This document shows positions 9,189 through 15,802 of a stretch of 32,726 nt of DNA, one piece after another (position 1 is the stretch's first letter; each line of letters starts with the position of its first letter). The DNA is from Bacteroidia bacterium (GTDB lineage: Bacteria > Bacteroidota > Bacteroidia > Bacteroidales > Prolixibacteraceae), in assembly GCA_026391315.1 (NCBI GenBank), contig JAPLDT010000005.1:1-32726 (forward strand), written 5' to 3'. The position numbers and the translations under genes are program-made. The notes beneath the pieces are model-generated. The model did no database searches. It was not told where the DNA came from and worked only from the letters and a program-made list of their open reading frames with translations.

Positions 9189-11129
9189 ATGATAAGTTGG
9201 AGAGAGATGGTATCTAAACGGCACAGCGCACTTCCGATGCTGGTGTGGAGATTGTCGGTCATTTACCTGCTTTTCTCACTTCAGCGTCTGCTGTTCTACA
9301 TCTTCAACAGCAGCTATTTCCCGCAAATGTCCATGGCGCATCTGGGCGAATTGATGCTTTCCGGACTAAAATTTGATCTTACGGCGGTTCTTTACATCAA
9401 TAGCCTCTACATCCTTCTGATGCTTTTCCCCATCCGGTTGAAGTACAATCTTTTGTATAAAAAGATTCTGAAGATCCTGTTTTTTGTGACCAATGGCATA
9501 GCGCTGGCAGCCAATTTTATTGATGTGGTCTATTTCAGGTATGTCTTGAGAAGAAGCGATTTCAGTATCTTTACTGAGTTCAAAAACGAGTCGCACCTTT
9601 GGAAAATAGGACTGGTTGGCCTGGTTCAGTTTTGGTACCTGGTAGTGATTTTGGTCGGACTGCTTTTGTTTGTTAGGTGGGTTTATGGCGACCACAAAAG
9701 TAGTAGCAAAAATCGTTCGAATGTACTGTTTTACCCTGTTTCGGTTGTTACCCTGGTTTTGTTCGCCGGATTAACGGTGGCAGGAATGAGGGGCGGATTT
9801 ACCGGAACGACCCGGCCAATCACCATCAGCAATGCCATCGAAAGGGTTCAGAAACCAATCGAATCGGCCATTGTGCTCAATACCCCCTTCTCCATCATCC
9901 GGACCATCAACGCCAAGACGTTTGAAGAGGTGAAGTTCTTTGATGAGAAGGAGGCAGAGAGAATATATTCCCCCATTCACAGCGGATATCCAACCGGAAG
10001 TTTCAAACCGATGAATGTGGTTGTGCTGATTCTCGAAAGCTTTACAAAAGAGGTGGTTGGTTCCTTGAATAAGGATTTGGAAGACGGTCATTACAAGGGA
10101 TATACACCTTTCCTTGACTCCCTGATCCACGTTAGTTATACCTGGAAATATTCGTTTGCCAATGGGGTCAAATCTATTGATGCCATTCCGTCCGTCATTG
10201 CCGGGGTACCATCGCTGGTTCAGCCTTTTGTGCTTTCGCGCTACTCGCTGAACGAGATGGAGGGCTTGGCTGCTACCTTGAAGAAGAAGGGATACGATGC
10301 CGGATTTTTCCATGGCGCCCCAAACGGTTCGATGGGGTTTGATGCCATTACACACATGCTCTCCATCAAAAGATATTTTGGACAGAATGAGTATGGTCGC
10401 AAAGAGGACTCCGATGGATTTTGGGGTATCCCGGATGAGCTTTTTCTAAACTATTGTGCCAAAAATTTTGGTCAGTTGAAAGAACCGTTTTTTGCTTCTG
10501 TCTTTACGCTCTCCTCGCATCATCCCTATATTTTGCCCAAAAAGTATGAGAATAGCTTTAAAGGAGGTCCCAATCCGCTCTACAAATGCATCGAATACAG
10601 CGATTTCTCTTTGAGGGAATTTTTCAGGGAGGCCTCCAAACAGCCCTGGTACAAAAACACGCTATTTGTGCTCACTGCCGATCACTCACTGCCTTCCAAC
10701 GATCATAGGGAGTACATCACCTCTACCGGTCTCTTTTCAATCCCGATAATCTTTCATCAGCCGAACAGCACCCTGGTTGGGATGGACTCAACCCTCATGC
10801 AGCAAATCGATATCTTCCCAACGGTAATGGGCTACCTGAAATATGATGCCCCCTTTTTTGCTTTCGGAAGCGAACGCTTCTCCCCAACAGAACACCCTTT
10901 TACAGTCAACTATGTGAATGGTTGTTACCAGTTTATGGAGGATGACTATCTTATTCAATCGGATGGGAAAAGCTTGCTGGCAGCTTTCCGTTTCAAGACA
11001 GACCCACAATATCAGCACAATCTGGCAGCCACCGGAGATACCTTGGTAAACGCTCATTTCCAGCGGTTCAAAGCCTTTCTGCAACAGTACAACAACAGGA
11101 TGGTGGAGAATAGGCTGACGATTAAATGA
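9189..11129 (+). CDS. LTA synthase-like membrane phosphotransferase (sulfatase/alkaline phosphatase superfamily)
   Basis: The protein (646 residues from the ATG at 9189) has about five N-terminal membrane helices followed by an extracytoplasmic sulfatase-fold domain. Motifs matching the LtaS/MdoB family are VVVLILESF near residue 285 (metal-binding Glu), NGVKSIDAIPS near 330 (likely Ser/Thr nucleophile), LSSHHPY near 446, and LTADHS near 498 (metal-binding Asp-His). Family members transfer phosphoglycerol or phosphoethanolamine groups to envelope polymers; this organism should lack lipoteichoic acid, so the acceptor is probably a glycan or lipid and is unknown. Alternative starts are the TTG at 9180 and the ATG at 9207, which is preceded by GGAGAGAG. 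It is flanked by a terminator upstream and a phosphatase lipoprotein gene downstream. Confidence 0.88.
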   Translation: MISWREMVSKRHSALPMLVWRLSVIYLLFSLQRLLFYIFNSSYFPQMSMAHLGELMLSGLKFDLTAVLYINSLYILLMLFPIRLKYNLLYKKILKILFFVTNGIALAANFIDVVYFRYVLRRSDFSIFTEFKNESHLWKIGLVGLVQFWYLVVILVGLLLFVRWVYGDHKSSSKNRSNVLFYPVSVVTLVLFAGLTVAGMRGGFTGTTRPITISNAIERVQKPIESAIVLNTPFSIIRTINAKTFEEVKFFDEKEAERIYSPIHSGYPTGSFKPMNVVVLILESFTKEVVGSLNKDLEDGHYKGYTPFLDSLIHVSYTWKYSFANGVKSIDAIPSVIAGVPSLVQPFVLSRYSLNEMEGLAATLKKKGYDAGFFHGAPNGSMGFDAITHMLSIKRYFGQNEYGRKEDSDGFWGIPDELFLNYCAKNFGQLKEPFFASVFTLSSHHPYILPKKYENSFKGGPNPLYKCIEYSDFSLREFFREASKQPWYKNTLFVLTADHSLPSNDHREYITSTGLFSIPIIFHQPNSTLVGMDSTLMQQIDIFPTVMGYLKYDAPFFAFGSERFSPTEHPFTVNYVNGCYQFMEDDYLIQSDGKSLLAAFRFKTDPQYQHNLAATGDTLVNAHFQRFKAFLQQYNNRMVENRLTIK

Positions 11130-11220
11130 AGAATGTGAAAATTGAAAAATTGGAAAATGTGGAAATGAGAGGGGATGATTGGAGCACTGAGCAGATGAGA
11201 AAATGAGAAGATGAGGTCGG
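11130..11220 (+). repeat. Short-period purine-rich repeats 3-prime of the LTA-synthase-like gene
   Basis: Right after the stop codon the sequence is an irregular run of GAAAAT/TGAGAA-type units (GAAAATTGAAAAATTGGAAAA, then GAGAAAATGAGAAGATGAGG). It codes for nothing recognisable and resembles the other short-period repeats that follow genes in this window. The rest of the 200-base gap shows no gene. Confidence 0.5.
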
Positions 11221-11331
11221 CCTCCTAACGGATCCTGATGGTCATGATTGTCCTAAGAGTTGAAAATGGATATTGAAACATTTGCAGGGTTACCGAAGTA
11301 CAAGCTAATGGTTGAATATTAGCAATCTGTG

Positions 11332-12291
11332 ATGAAAATAAAATTAGATGCACCTATGATTCGCAAATTTGGATTTGGTATGATTCTCCTGGCACTTCTG
11401 GTGTCAGGTTGCCGGCCTGATCCGGTTGTGGAGACGCCTCCCTCCGGCGGGTTCAATTTTTTTGTGGTTTCAGACATGGGCTCTACCGGTCCCTACCGGG
11501 AAGATTCCGTTGCCCATACGGTGAATAGGATGTCTAAGATCCTTCACCCCAAATTTGTCATCAACCAGGGCGATTTTTTCCACGATCAGGGGGTAAAAGA
11601 TGTTCATGATTCGCTGTGGGGCGCTCAGTTTGAGAGGATGTTCACAGCTCCTGAGCTGAATGTAAAATGGTTTTCCATCATCGGGAACCACGAGTACTAT
11701 GGCAATCCCCAGGCGTTGGTCGACTATTCCAAAGTCAGCCAAAGATGGACCATGCCTGCCCGAAATTATACATTTGTCCAGCAGGTTGACAGCGTGACCA
11801 CCATCCGCTTTGTCATGATCGATACCTCTCCTTTCCTTTATTTATATCGCCGTGATGTGAAATACCACGAAGTGAATTCACAGGATCCTGACAAAACAGT
11901 GGCCTTTGCCGACAGTGTACTGGCACAATCGCACGAGACCTGGAAGGTGGTTATAGGTCATCACCCCATCTATACCTCAGATTTTAACCATGGAATTACC
12001 TACGAGCTCATCGAGGAGATAGAACCTTTGCTCAGAAAATATCAAGTGGATTTTTACCTCAGTGGCCATGTGCACAAATTTGAGCACCTTAACCGCGACG
12101 GGATCGACTACATGGTCACCTCCACCGGGGTGAAACCTCGTTGGTCGAACCCCTGGTTCTTCACCCGCTATGTCAAAAAATCACTGGGATTTACTGTCTG
12201 CCATGTCGATTCAAAGGAGTTCTCCTTCTTCTTTGTCAATGAGAAGGGAGAGACGCTTTACTCCTATCGGAGAAAGAAGGATAAAGGATAA
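11332..12291 (+). CDS. Lipoprotein metallophosphoesterase, tartrate-resistant acid phosphatase-like
   Basis: The protein starts with a lipoprotein signal whose lipobox is LLVSGC (Cys27 from the ATG at 11332), so it is predicted to be anchored in the envelope. Calcineurin-type metal motifs occur in order: VVSDMGSTG, NQGDFFHDQG (GD), IGNHEYYG (GNHE), VIGHHPIYTS (GHHP) and SGHVHKFEHL (GHxH). Order and size match the purple/tartrate-resistant acid phosphatase branch, which hydrolyses phosphomonoesters with a binuclear metal centre. The substrate is unknown. A GTG just before the ATG and a later ATG at 11356 (MIRKFGFGMILLALLV) are alternative starts; the latter gives the more typical signal length. 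It follows the LTA-synthase-like gene by 200 bases and could be co-transcribed. Confidence 0.9.
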   Translation: MKIKLDAPMIRKFGFGMILLALLVSGCRPDPVVETPPSGGFNFFVVSDMGSTGPYREDSVAHTVNRMSKILHPKFVINQGDFFHDQGVKDVHDSLWGAQFERMFTAPELNVKWFSIIGNHEYYGNPQALVDYSKVSQRWTMPARNYTFVQQVDSVTTIRFVMIDTSPFLYLYRRDVKYHEVNSQDPDKTVAFADSVLAQSHETWKVVIGHHPIYTSDFNHGITYELIEEIEPLLRKYQVDFYLSGHVHKFEHLNRDGIDYMVTSTGVKPRWSNPWFFTRYVKKSLGFTVCHVDSKEFSFFFVNEKGETLYSYRRKKDKG

Positions 12292-12325
12292 AGTAAAAAG
12301 GATAAAGTAAAAAGGATAAAGGGGG
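12279..12325 (+). repeat. GGATAAA-type tandem repeat at a gene 3-prime end
   Basis: GGATAAA units separated by GTAAAAA spacers overlap the last codons and stop of the phosphatase gene and end in GGGGG. The block GGATAAAG...GATAAAGGGGG recurs almost unchanged on the minus strand at 27022-27082, again directly after a stop codon. Confidence 0.75.
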
Positions 12326-12411
12326 AATTCGAACTGAATACAGTATTATCTCCTTTATCATAAAGTAAAATATACTCAATTTTAGATGGAGCACCTCTAT
12401 CGAATGTTTGT

Positions 12412-12429
12412 TTTGACTTACTGATAAAC
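12412..12429 (+). repeat. 18-bp direct repeat, copy 1, flanking the toxin-antitoxin patch
   Basis: TTTGACTTACTGATAAAC is identical to 13224-13241, 812 bases away. The next three bases are GCC here and ACC in copy 2. The two copies bracket all the toxin-antitoxin remnants. Confidence 0.7.
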
Positions 12430-12456
12430 GCCAATACGACATTTAGTCAGATATTG

Positions 12457-12464
12457 TATCTTTG
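12457..12464 (+). promoter_or_regulatory. Bacteroidota -7 box for the RelB-like antitoxin
   Basis: TATCTTTG matches TAnnTTTG exactly, 18 bases before the ATG at 12483. The upstream TTG at 12462 lies inside this box, which argues against that start. The 12-mer ATTGTATCTTTG also occurs at 13216-13227. Confidence 0.55.
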
Positions 12465-12482
12465 TATAAAAAATTTCACGTC

Positions 12483-12695
12483 ATGATTTATTTTAGAGTA
12501 AAAGACGACACAGAACAGGGTAAAGCATTTACAAAGTATCTTAAAACATTGCCTTACGTGGAGCAAATTGCTGCTGCAGATATTCCTAATATCGAAACAA
12601 TCAAAGCGATGAAAGATGCAAAGGAGGGGAAGGTAATCAAGTACAATAGCACTTCAGAACTATTTTCAAAACTTCGTAAAAAGGCAAATGTATAG
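12483..12695 (+). CDS. RelB/DinJ-like antitoxin of a broken toxin-antitoxin pair
   Basis: The ATG at 12483 gives a 70-residue protein beginning MIYFRVKDDTEQGKAFTKYL. Its C-terminal half (IETIKAMKDAKEGKVIKYN, then SELFSKLRKKANV) is the pattern of antitoxins that wrap around a YafQ/RelE-type mRNA interferase. It would neutralise its toxin and repress their shared promoter. Its stop codon overlaps the ATG of a truncated YafQ-like toxin (ATGTATAG), the translational coupling usual for such pairs. The antitoxin looks intact while the toxin is not. Family naming rests on the pairing and general pattern rather than a diagnostic motif. Confidence 0.7.
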   Translation: MIYFRVKDDTEQGKAFTKYLKTLPYVEQIAAADIPNIETIKAMKDAKEGKVIKYNSTSELFSKLRKKANV

Positions 12696-12858
12696 TTTAA
12701 GGACAACTAATAAGTTTGAAAAGGATTCTGTATTGCGTGTTAAAAGAGGGTTAAGTCTCGATGTTTTAGAAAAAGCAGTTAACATTTTAATAACTAAAGG
12801 TGTACTTCCATTGTCCTATAAACAGCATAAGTTAAAAGGGGATTATTCAGGACATTAA
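12688..12858 (+). pseudogene. Truncated YafQ-like mRNA interferase toxin
   Basis: Fifty-six codons begin MYSLRTTNKFEKDSVLRVKR and reach YKQHKLKGDYSGH before a TAA. YafQ-family toxins are about 90 residues long; this N-terminal part matches the fold up to the HPLKGxYxGYRECH region, and the catalytic C-terminal half (second His, Asp, Trp, Arg, His) is absent. It overlaps the antitoxin stop by 8 bases. At the break the DNA switches to another open frame, suggesting a deletion joined two genes. It should be non-toxic. Confidence 0.75.
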
Positions 12859-12916
12859 ACAGTATTCGGACAGAGTTGATAAACTGAATAGAGGAGTTTT
12901 AGATTTATTGGAATAA
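12839..12916 (+). pseudogene. C-terminal remnant of an unidentified gene fused to the toxin break
   Basis: In a frame shifted from the toxin, the codons read IIQDIKQYSDRVDKLNRGVL then DLLE and a stop. This looks like the amphipathic C-terminus of another protein, not a YafQ tail. It has no start of its own. I do not recognise its family. Confidence 0.4.
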
Positions 12917-12919
12917 GTA

Positions 12920-12927
12920 TACCTTTG
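12920..12927 (+). promoter_or_regulatory. Bacteroidota promoter for the second antitoxin
   Basis: TACCTTTG matches TAnnTTTG exactly, 16 bases before the ATG at 12944. A TTTT at 12897-12900, 19 bases upstream, is a fair -33 element. Confidence 0.55.
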
Positions 12928-12943
12928 AAAAAAATCCTCAACC

Positions 12944-13183
12944 ATGGAAACAATTACGCTAAAAATCAATACCCGTAGAAGCAAGGGAAGAAACCTTGTC
13001 CGTCTTATCAATGAATTGGAAAAAGATGGGTCTGTCGAAATACAAAAATCGAAGGTTTACAAAGATATTGAGACGGCGTTAAAGGAAGTGAAAGAAGGAA
13101 AGGTAAAACCAATAAGTGAACTGTTTAAATCGTCTATTTCAAAACAGGAAATCGCGGCACTCTTAAAAGCCGCTAATTTGTAG
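12944..13183 (+). CDS. Orphan antitoxin-like protein
   Basis: This 79-residue protein has an N-terminal METITLKINTRRSKGRNLVR segment and the phrase DIETALKEVKEGKVKPISEL. The latter is the linker-plus-helix pattern of RelB-like antitoxins and resembles the corresponding part of the antitoxin at 12483. No toxin gene follows: after the stop there are only AT-rich sequence and the second copy of the 18-bp direct repeat. An intact antitoxin with its own promoter but no toxin suggests a decayed pair or a retained anti-addiction gene. Confidence 0.6.
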   Translation: METITLKINTRRSKGRNLVRLINELEKDGSVEIQKSKVYKDIETALKEVKEGKVKPISELFKSSISKQEIAALLKAANL

Positions 13184-13610
13184 ATCCCTCTTTCTCAGTT
13201 GGGATTTGCTTTCAAATTGTATCTTTGACTTACTGATAAACACCTCCTTTGATTCGTTGGGTAAAGCACAGAAGGTTGTTGTTTGCCTTCAAATCAATAG
13301 TTAAGACCCGAAAATCCTACCAGATATAATTTTAGATCAATTTTTGATTTTTTATTGTATTTTTAAATAAAAATTAGTTCTGTCTGATTTGAACCTACAT
13401 TAGCATATTCCATATAGCCTTAATTATACCTGCTATCATGTATCCCTACTGGTTTTGGGAAAATATATTCATTGTGATTTCGTTGAAACTTCTTACTTGT
13501 TAGTTTCATTCTGATAAACTTAGGAATGAAAAAACATTAGCTTAAAGTTATGTTTGGCAATTGATGTAAGTGATCAAAAGAAATAGTCCTTTCTCAAAAT
13601 ATTGCTTAAT
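13184..13610. other. AT-rich intergenic region before the WYL gene
   Basis: No gene is supported in these 427 bases. The region holds copy 2 of the 18-bp direct repeat (13224-13241) and a TATCTTTG box (13220-13227) overlapping that repeat. A weak TAGTTCTG -7-like box occurs at 13375-13382. It marks the boundary between the toxin-antitoxin patch and the CRISPR-linked genes. Confidence 0.5.
13224..13241 (+). repeat. 18-bp direct repeat, copy 2
   Basis: Identical to 12412-12429 (TTTGACTTACTGATAAAC). Here it directly follows, and overlaps by four bases, the 12-mer ATTGTATCTTTG that also precedes the first antitoxin. Confidence 0.7.
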
Positions 13611-14516
13611 ATGCCCAGAGAAACCAAAACACACCGGATTCTTCGTCTAATCCTTTTCCTGTCAAGCAGCTATCCGAAGACGAAAGAAGAATGTATCACA
13701 TTCATGGAGATAAAAAGTTCTGCATTTTATTGCTACTGTAATTTATTACGGGATACCGGATTTGATATTCAACAGACAGGAGGGAAATACCGGATAGAAT
13801 ACCAGGAGAAAAATCAACATATCCTCAGTGATTTGCTGCATTTTAACGAGGAAGAGACCTATCTTCTTTCCTGTTGTATTGACGATCTTGGGGAAAAATC
13901 GGGGTGTGCTTTCAAACTGAAACAAAAACTCGTCTCCTTTCTGAATCAGGATAAGGCCATTGAATCTTATATCCGCAAAGAGAAGACAGCCATTGTACAA
14001 TTTCTTCGCAAGGCACAGCAAACAAAGAAACAGATACTATTGCTCAACTATTCTTCAGGAAATAGCCAAACTGTGAGAAACCGGATGGTGGAACCATTTG
14101 AATTTAAGGACGATTTTAATCTGGTGTGGGCATTCGACACCGGATTAAAGATGAACCGGCAATTTAAAATCTGCCGCATTGAAGATATATCCGAAACGCC
14201 GTTCCCCTGGGAGTACGAGCGCATGCACCGTTCTTTACCGGTTGACATTTTCCGAAATACAGGTGAGTTAAACAAGCAAGTTGAATTTCGATTGAACCTC
14301 CGGGCGAAAAACCTGCTTACCGAGGAATATCCTTTATCTGCAAAATACCTTACACAAAAAAGCGCTAACCAGTTTGTATTTAAAACCCTTGTTGCCAAGT
14401 ACGAAGGACCCGGAAGGTTTGTATTGGGCATTGCCGAAGATATTCAGTTGATCGGCGACGAAGGTTTTCTGGATTTTGTAAAATTAAAAATCAAGAAATG
14501 CCAAAATATTTTTTGA
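13611..14516 (+). CDS. WYL-domain transcriptional regulator, CRISPR-linked
   Basis: This 301-residue protein has an N-terminal winged-helix region (MPRETKTHRILRLILFLSSS, then KTKEECITFMEIKSSAFYCY) followed by a WYL-type domain. The WYL core reads LLNYSSGNSQTVRNRMVEPF, then LVWAFDTGLKMNRQFKICRI; the name-giving W-Y-L is W-A-F here, and the conserved R-x-F-x-x-x-R-I is present. WYL proteins sense nucleic acid or nucleotide ligands and commonly regulate CRISPR and other defence loci. The ATG at 13611 is preferred over a TTG three codons upstream. The gene lies at the 5-prime end of the defence island in the cas orientation. Its target promoter is not evident from the sequence. Confidence 0.85.
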   Translation: MPRETKTHRILRLILFLSSSYPKTKEECITFMEIKSSAFYCYCNLLRDTGFDIQQTGGKYRIEYQEKNQHILSDLLHFNEEETYLLSCCIDDLGEKSGCAFKLKQKLVSFLNQDKAIESYIRKEKTAIVQFLRKAQQTKKQILLLNYSSGNSQTVRNRMVEPFEFKDDFNLVWAFDTGLKMNRQFKICRIEDISETPFPWEYERMHRSLPVDIFRNTGELNKQVEFRLNLRAKNLLTEEYPLSAKYLTQKSANQFVFKTLVAKYEGPGRFVLGIAEDIQLIGDEGFLDFVKLKIKKCQNIF

Positions 14517-14616
14517 TAATACGCGAAACATGGAGTTTGATTAATGAGTTTTGAATAAAATTGGATCAATATGCAAGATATTGGCAAGGCTAAAAAACAG
14601 ACACAACACGACAACT

Positions 14617-15657
14617 ATGAAATTATTTACAATCGACAATAACGGAAAGCTGATTCACTATAAAGAGCATACTTTCAGCCATGACAATAAAGAATCCGAC
14701 CTTGAAATGATCTTAGAAAACAATCCAGAGAATTTTTTCGACGACGGTAAAATTTTAATAATTGGTCGACAGGTATTGACAAATTTAGGCTCATGGATTG
14801 ATTTGCTTGGGCTTGACAGTTCCGGGAACACCGTTGTTATTGAACTCAAACGTGGAAAATCTCCTCGTGAGACAGTAGCACAACTTCTTGAATATGCATC
14901 TTTCGTTGACAATTTGGATTATGAACAGCTAAATGGAATTTTCCAAAACTACATTGGCGAAGAATCATCATTAGATATTTATCACCAAGAGCACTTTGAA
15001 TTAAAAAATGCGGAAAATGTATCATTTAATAAAGCATCAAAGCTTGTAATTGTTGCTCAAGATATTACGCAACCTATAAAACAATCGGCTCTCTATTTAC
15101 GAAAGAAGGGAATTGACATCTATTGCATGGAATTTAAGTATTTCCTAAACTATGCGTCTGAAAGAATGATTACAATTGACTTTGTAGTTGGTGACGATTC
15201 TTTTATTCGTAGTGAGATTAAATCAATTAGCCAATTACCGAAAGTCGATGAGAAAAAATTTATTGACGCCTTAGACCGGAATGGGAAATATCTATTCGAG
15301 CTGCTATCAGAGTTTGCTAAATCAAATGGCTTATTTTTTCGCTGGGGTTCAAAAGGATTTTCTTTAAACTTACCGTTTGCCGATGGATTTGTTGGTTTAT
15401 TTTTTGGTTATCCACCTGACTCCGTTTTCAAACAGAGCCTATACACTGGTTTTGAGGAAATCCGCAAAAAAGTAGGTAATCCTGATTCAATTATTTCTTT
15501 TTTCCGAAATGAATTAGAAAAATCTGGTAATTTTATTTCAGCAAAATCAAATCTAAAATGGATTATTGACAAGCCAATTGACAAGATTGAGATTGATAAT
15601 TTATTGTCAACGATACAATTAGTGATAAAAAAAATACAAGAAAACGAATTAATATGA
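14617..15657 (+). CDS. PD-(D/E)xK nuclease, NucS/DUF91-like, next to the cas operon
   Basis: The 346-residue protein carries a restriction-endonuclease-type core: Glu30 (SDLEMILENNPE), Asp62 (GSWIDLLGLD), Glu76 and Lys78 (VVIELKRGK) and Gln89 (ETVAQLLEYA). This E-D-ExK-Q spacing is that of the NucS/DUF91 and RecB-like nucleases that cut structured or mismatched DNA. The C-terminal half (about 170-346) is unrecognised and includes FFRWGSKGFSLNLPF and FFGYPPDS segments. The start is the ATG at 14617; a TTG at 14551 is less likely. It lies between the WYL regulator and cas8b on the same strand, separated from cas8b by a long inverted repeat. A CRISPR accessory role is possible, as is independent acquisition. 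Confidence 0.75.
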   Translation: MKLFTIDNNGKLIHYKEHTFSHDNKESDLEMILENNPENFFDDGKILIIGRQVLTNLGSWIDLLGLDSSGNTVVIELKRGKSPRETVAQLLEYASFVDNLDYEQLNGIFQNYIGEESSLDIYHQEHFELKNAENVSFNKASKLVIVAQDITQPIKQSALYLRKKGIDIYCMEFKYFLNYASERMITIDFVVGDDSFIRSEIKSISQLPKVDEKKFIDALDRNGKYLFELLSEFAKSNGLFFRWGSKGFSLNLPFADGFVGLFFGYPPDSVFKQSLYTGFEEIRKKVGNPDSIISFFRNELEKSGNFISAKSNLKWIIDKPIDKIEIDNLLSTIQLVIKKIQENELI

Positions 15658-15661
15658 CAAA

Positions 15662-15790
15662 GCCCAGCTCATAACAAAAACTATATGTCATTTGCCGTTT
15701 CTGTGCTGATTGCGGAGTCACAGTCCGCTTCGGTGCGGATCGGCAGGAAAGCAACCCGCAATCGACAACTGCATACAGTTCCGAACGATA
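15662..15790 (+). repeat. Long imperfect inverted repeat (attC-like fold) after the nuclease gene
   Basis: Starting 5 bases after the nuclease stop, the sequence can fold into one long hairpin. AACTATATG (15679-15687) pairs with CATACAGTT (15772-15780), GATTGCGG (15708-15715) with CCGCAATC (15756-15763), and the tip is TCCGC (15724-15728) with GCGGA (15735-15739) around TTCGGT. It is GC-rich in AT-rich surroundings. A long bulged hairpin right after a stop codon is the design of integron attC sites, and GCCCAGC at 15662 resembles an attC outer box, but the right-hand box is not convincing. A terminator or small repeat element are alternatives. Confidence 0.45.
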
Positions 15791-15802
15791 AAGCAATTTA
15801 AC

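Noticed and set aside
12462-12482. TTG start for the first antitoxin
   Set aside because: The TTG lies within the TATCTTTG promoter box and the ATG at 12483 fits the protein better.
15710-15802. N-terminal extension of the cas8b frame
   Set aside because: It translates an inverted repeat (hairpin) and lacks family similarity. The ATG at 15803 gives a normal Cas8b start.
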